Assembly (NCBI GenBank): GCA_029891385.1
Contig: CM057234.1
Span: forward strand, 19,392,350 to 19,456,349
Direction of reading: 5' to 3'
From: Erythroxylum novogranatense
Lineage: Eukaryota; Streptophyta; Magnoliopsida; Malpighiales; Erythroxylaceae
Length of the DNA stretch: 64,000 nucleotides
Shown: piece after piece, positions 59,910 to 64,000 of the stretch
Layout of the letters: every line of letters begins with the position of its first letter
How positions within the stretch are numbered: the stretch's first letter is position 1
The notes under the pieces: model-generated
What the model was told of the DNA's origin: nothing
Seen by the model: the letters and a program-made list of their open reading frames with translations, nothing else
Databases searched by the model: none
Made by a program: the position numbers and the translations under genes

Positions 59910-60524
59910 TGTTGGGACCCGATCCGGGAACCGGATCCCAATCGAAAGGCGGAACGCAAAAACGAATAACAAAGGAGGTGGAACGAATCACAAACGAAAC
60001 AAACGATGACAAAGCGACAGAAATCGAATGATAAAGCGAAAGAAGCGAAAGCGGATACATGAATCGGAAACGCAATCAAATAAACGAATCAGATATGAAT
60101 AACAAAGCGGATAGAACGAAATTAAAGCAAAAGAAATGCAATTCGCAATCAAACCAAAACAAACGAAGTACTCGAACTGAAATCAAATGCCGACATCCGT
60201 TGGAACAAATATACTCATCAAAATACGATCGCGTTGGAAACCTAAACTAATCCAATACTACAACCGGTATATTTTTTTTTTACACTTTTCTCTTTATTTC
60301 TCAATTTTTAACTTTCATTTCAAATCAACTCATTCTCTTAAACTTTCATAACCCATACAAATCGACTCAAATATTGAAGTCATCAAAACTAAACAATTCT
60401 TTTCTCATAAATTTTTCTTAAATTCATCAAATTTTCTTAAATTCATAAATTTTCTCACCAATTTCTTTCTCATTTAAATTCATTTTAATATTTCTAATTT
60501 TCATCAAAAGTTCGGGGTCCAACA
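59910..60524 (-). repeat. LARD2 5' LTR, internally deleted (615 bp)
   Basis: Plus-strand left part (59910-60281) matches 53932-54302. Right part (60282-60524) matches about 58925-59168. The junction lies in a T-tract present at both breakpoints (54295-54302 and 58918-58924), so about 4.6 kb was lost between short T runs. Confidence 0.9.
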
Positions 60525-60594
60525 GTACAAAATCACAACCCAGTCCAAATTTACTATTTTATCCTTCCCATTGGTGATGGGATGCTACAATTTT

Positions 60595-62690
60595 GCATTC
60601 ATTAATGGCAAGTAATGTGGGTTGTCGTTTAAGAAGGAAGTAATGCATGAAAATTAGGAGGGAAAGAGCAAAAGAAATGAGAGAAGAGAGAAGAAGTGTG
60701 TTTCGGTGGAGAAGAAGAAAGAAGAAAGAAAAAGGGTTAGGGTTTCATTTTTATTGGATTTCAAGAAGGATTTTTAAGTTAATTCAAGAGGAAAAAATGA
60801 AGAGGAGAACAAGAGCTTTAATTCAAGCCAAGAAATTCCAAATTTGGAGAAGGTTTAAGGTAAGAGAAAAATTTTAGTTGTTGGATTATGATAGAATTAT
60901 AATTTAGATAGCTTGAGGATTGAATGGGTTTGTGATTTCTAAGTTAAATTTTTGTGCTTGTATGTGATGAATTGTTTAATTTTGGATTTTTATGAATTAG
61001 GGAATTTTTTCCTTAAGAAAGAAATTAAGAGAGGAAATGGAGAAAGAGAAGCTTTGGACAAGAAATTAAGCATGAAAATGAGGTGGGTACCATGTTTATG
61101 ATTTGACTTATAAGCCAATTATGTGTTTTCGAAAAATCAAGAAAGAAAGTATTTTTGAATTTTATTGTTTCATAATGATTTTGAAAAATTGTTACAAAGT
61201 TTAAATTCATTGTTTTAAATGATTTGATAAGTTGATAAAATTTCTAAAATTCATTATTTATGAATGAATTGATAAATTATGAAAATTGTTGCATTCCTTG
61301 TTTGTGAATGATTGCGCATTTTACTATGTGAAATTGTGAAGTTATGAATGAATTTGTGTTTGATTATGACATGATTATAAGAATTTAGTTTTAGAAAGAT
61401 GCCTCCGGGCAATTCGATTTCATGTGTGAATTATCTGTTATGTGGGTTTGGTTAGGTCCCATAAGATGGTCAAGTGCACTTGTCCTGCCCGCTAGCGGCA
61501 TTGGAGTTTCTTTTACGACTCCCATTAGTTCACGGCTACATAGGACTGCTTAGCGGGACTGTGTAGTACGTTCTGTTTTCTAGACCGACCCAAACCATTT
61601 TTGATGTGTTATGTGTTTTTGTTTCTGTTAATAAATGTGATGCAAACATGTTCTTGAATTGTTCATGAATGTTTTAAAAAATTGAGAAATTTTGAGAAAT
61701 AAGCATTTGATAATTTCCTACCGTGAACTTTCTATAAACTGGAAATGATTTTTTTTTGAAAATATTTTTGCTTATTGTTCGGTTATAAACATGTTATCCA
61801 CGAGCTGTAAAGCTCACCCCCTTTTTATCCCCATCTCCAGGTATCGAGCAGGAGATCGGATGAAAGAAAATCAAGATATCCGTGTGTTTAAGTATATGAT
61901 GTATTTGAAGTTAAATTGTTATAAAAATGAGAGATTAGGCTTATGCTGAGTATTTTGGAGATTTTTGTATCTTTGTATTTTGGTTTATGAAATTGATGTT
62001 GTATTTGTGGCTTGAAAATGCCACTATTATTTAGTAATGCATTTAGTTTGGAATGATGTAAATGATTTATGAATTTGTATAAGGACTTGAATTATGGAAT
62101 TGTGTATGATGAATTATGGTTTGGTATAAAATTGTGTAATGGTTATGATTGATCGTGATATGGATTCCGGACAGGACGTCCGATGACTGTGATGATTGAG
62201 CTGAATTATTGAAGTGCTATGGGTATATATGTGTTTGTTTGCGTTTGAATTCCGGACAGGAGGTCCGATGATTGTGTGGATTGGTTTGATATATAGAAGT
62301 GCTCTTTGTTTTTAAATTGATGGTGTATAGACATGTGTGAGTTTTGATGGTAAAAGAAAGATAAGATTTTTAAATGATGAAGTTGAAGAATGAAATGAAT
62401 TGAGGTTGTGGAATTGATAAATTCCATTTAGAAATTTTTATTGCTTTGAATATGGAAAAAAAAAATACCGAATTGGATTGGTTTAATTCAAGTGGTTTTA
62501 GAGTTTTCCAACGCAACGTTTCTTTAAAGTATGCATTTTCGGATGTCGGAATCCGACTTTCTCCTTTGATTTCGTCCGTTCATTCGTCTTGTTTTTGGCC
62601 CATTTTCGTTTGTGATCCGTTCTTTCGTTTTTGCCACTTTGGTTTTTGATTTATGATTCTGAGGTTGGGTTTCGAAAACAGGACGCAACG
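60595..62690 (+). repeat. LARD1 5' LTR, second part
   Basis: Continues the LARD1 LTR after the solo-LTR insert. It contains a GA-rich stretch (60640-60740) and the LARD-family CCATCTCCAGGTATCGAGCAGG box near 61840. CGGACAGGACGTCCGATGA occurs near 62167 and again, as CGGACAGGAGGTCCGATGA, near 62254. It ends GGACGCAACG at 62690. No gene was found. Confidence 0.85.
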
Positions 62691-63259
62691 TTTATAGTAT
62701 CAGAGCGCCAGTATTAGGATCTTTCATGGGCGCATGTGATAGTGAAGACTTTGAATAGAAAAAAAAAGAATTAGTGAAAATGTGAAAATGATGTGAATGT
62801 ATTTTCATGATTTATAATGAAGAACCTAGTTGATTGTTTTATATGATTGATCATAAGAATGTATATGATATTGAGGTTAGAATTTCATGACGATTAGGCT
62901 TCTTCGATCACTTTGTTGATTTGATTTTGAATATACATTTGTGAGATGAAATAAGGAATACTTGAAAGATGAGATTAATGATAGAGATATATGTATAGCA
63001 GGTTGATTTTGAATGATGATTGGTCCATATTAAGGTTCCTTAAGGATTGGACCATTGATTTGTGTACATATGTTAAGAAATATCGACATTATATGATATG
63101 ATGGTATTGACACAGGAAGTGATAAATGGTGAGTAAATTGAGATTTGTATGATGAAGAATTACCTATGAAAGTAATTGACTATTATTAATAGGATGTGTT
63201 ACTTGATGATTACTCAGGTAGGAATTTCGAGGACGAAATTCTTTTAAGAGGGGGAGAAA
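62691..63259 (+). other. LARD1 internal region
   Basis: 569 bp without an ORF of note. It ends in GGAATTTCGAGGACGAAATT and the polypurine tract AAGAGGGGGAGAA (63246-63258). Confidence 0.85.
62695..62706 (+). other. Primer-binding site of LARD1
   Basis: TAGTATCAGAGC, one change from TGGTATCAGAGC. The following GCGCCAGTATTAGGATC is shared with LARD2. Confidence 0.88.
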
Positions 63260-64000
63260 TATTGGAGGCCAATCTCTTAGTGGGATTTTGAATTATAAAA
63301 TAGCATTAAGTGAGGATTTTGTGGTGAATTAATCATGTGCAAAGAAAAAGACAATTTATGAATTTGAATGATTGTGTTTAATGTTCTATTTGAGCAAGGT
63401 TAGTTTGAGCAAATTGCAGCAATGAGATGTTTAGGTTAATGCATGAATTGAGTATTTTTGTATATGTATTGTGTTATAGATGTTATTGTGCTTTAAGGAA
63501 ATTGATGAGAAAAGAATTGATTGGTTTTGATGATTTTGAGATTTGAGTAGATTTATTTGGGTTATGAAAGTTAAAGTGAATGAGTTGATTGAAATGGAAG
63601 TTGAAAAGCAAGAAATAAATAGTGAAAGTGTGAGAATTTGGAGAATTAAGAAAGTCTGACTTTTTTGGATGAATAGTATAAGGGTTGACTTTTTGACCAG
63701 AAAATTTTGTGAATTTTTCAGGATTAATTTGGGCTAAATTTGAGAAAATGATCTTCATGAAACTTTTAGCTTCTATTGAGAGCTTTCTATAGCCATAAAG
63801 TATGATATTTTTTGATAATGGGATTGAAAGTTATGATCATTTGAATTTAAGTGTATTTTGCTTTGTGTTTGGAAAATGCTCATAGGGTAAATTTGTGTGT
63901 ACTGTGCTTTGAGGCCAATTTTATACTGATGTGGTTTGAATGAGACAAAGTGATCTACATGAAAGTTTTAGCTTGTCTTTCAATCTTTCCAAAGCTATAA
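63260..64000 (+). repeat. LARD1 3' LTR (start only)
   Basis: Begins TATTGGAGGCCAATC and follows 48671 onward closely to the window edge. The 91-codon minus-strand frame at 63758-63483 corresponds to 49169-48894 in the other LTR. Confidence 0.92.

Larger units (their letters stand above)
53932..60524 (-). mobile_element. 'LARD2': second giant-LTR non-autonomous element, minus strand
   Basis: TSD GTACA (53927-53931 and 60525-60529). Minus strand: 5' LTR 60524-59910 (615 bp), primer site 59905-59894, internal 59909-59169 (741 bp, no gag or pol), polypurine tract next to 59169, 3' LTR 59168-53932 (5237 bp). The 5' LTR equals the two ends of the 3' LTR with about 4.6 kb missing from the middle. 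Its LTR is related to LARD1 throughout (for example GAGCAGGAGATCGGAT at 61848 against its complement near 54990). Confidence 0.92.
50811..60589 (-). mobile_element. Chromovirus solo LTR, split by LARD2
   Basis: Ends are TGTAATACCCC (50811) and GGGATGCTACA (60589) with TSD ATTTT on both sides (50806-50810, 60590-60594). Removing the nested LARD2 and one TSD copy leaves a single LTR of 3181 bp with no internal region, i.e. a solo LTR left by LTR-LTR recombination. On the minus strand it starts TGTAGCATCCCATCACC, like gypsy A. Shared blocks with the gypsy 1 and gypsy A LTRs confirm the lineage. Confidence 0.9.
48671..64000 (+). mobile_element. 'LARD1': non-autonomous LTR element with giant LTRs (truncated by window end)
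   Basis: The 5' LTR runs 48671-62690, interrupted at 50811-60589 by a later insertion, so it is about 4.24 kb. A primer site (62695-62706) and a polypurine tract (63246-63258) bound an internal region of only 569 bp with no gag or pol. A second LTR begins at 63260 and matches 48671 onwards to the window end. Both LTRs start TATTGG instead of the usual TG; the related LARD2 starts TGTTGG. It must use proteins from another element. Confidence 0.9.

Noticed and set aside
53932..60524. Reading the 5.2-kb LARD2 LTR as a 615-bp LTR with a 4.6-kb insertion
   Set aside because: LARD1 has homologous sequence across the same region of its own 4.2-kb LTR, and no TSD or element ends mark the 4.6 kb, so deletion from the short copy is the better reading.
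1..64000. tRNA, rRNA or snRNA genes
   Set aside because: None recognised. The only tRNA-like signals are the short primer-binding sites of retroelements.

Overview
This is plant nuclear DNA, most likely from a eudicot. It holds two host genes and a large block of nested LTR retrotransposons. Evidence for a plant: a SIN3-like (SNL) gene with 22 coding exons and GT-AG introns, an intronless MTP12-type zinc transporter, chromovirus-type Ty3/gypsy elements, Ty1/copia elements, and primer-binding sites matching plant initiator tRNA-Met (TGGTATCAGAGC). The species cannot be named from the sequence.

Layout. 1-7013: a decayed minus-strand Ty3/gypsy chromovirus with gag, protease, RT, RNase H and integrase remnants and a 2.6-kb LTR. 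7014-12400: an MTP12-like gene on the plus strand (7493-10114) and intergenic DNA. 12400-22000: an SNL gene on the minus strand (CDS 21550 to 12725, 1386 aa), convergent with MTP12, with a tiny hAT-like insertion in intron 5. 22000-25215: degenerate LTR-like DNA. 25216 to the window end: nested retroelements.

Nesting, read from LTR termini and target-site duplications (TSDs). A minus-strand chromovirus ('gypsy A') starts at 25216. Its 3' LTR was split by a Ty1/copia element (26985-44484, TSD TTAGA), which was itself split by a second copia (32066-39965, TSD GTTAT). The pol region of gypsy A is cut at 48671 by a plus-strand non-autonomous element ('LARD1') with a 4.2-kb LTR and only 0.57 kb of internal DNA. 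The LARD1 5' LTR holds a chromovirus solo LTR (50811-60589, TSD ATTTT), which holds a second, minus-strand element of the LARD family ('LARD2', 53932-60524, TSD GTACA). The LARD1 3' LTR runs off the window end.

The two host genes look intact and their products are unrelated: Golgi/secretory zinc loading (MTP12) and a histone-deacetylase co-repressor scaffold (SNL). All retroelement ORFs are broken.

Most interesting: (1) several unrelated LTRs and leaders carry their own short array of CpG-cored palindromes or tandem motifs, different in sequence but alike in design; the clearest is seven copies of AAGTCGACTT spaced by about two helical turns in a copia leader. (2) A non-autonomous family whose LTRs are 6-8 times longer than its internal region. 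(3) LTR pairs that differ repeatedly by CTGA/CAGA versus CGA, which looks like a sequencing artefact at CHG sites rather than mutation.
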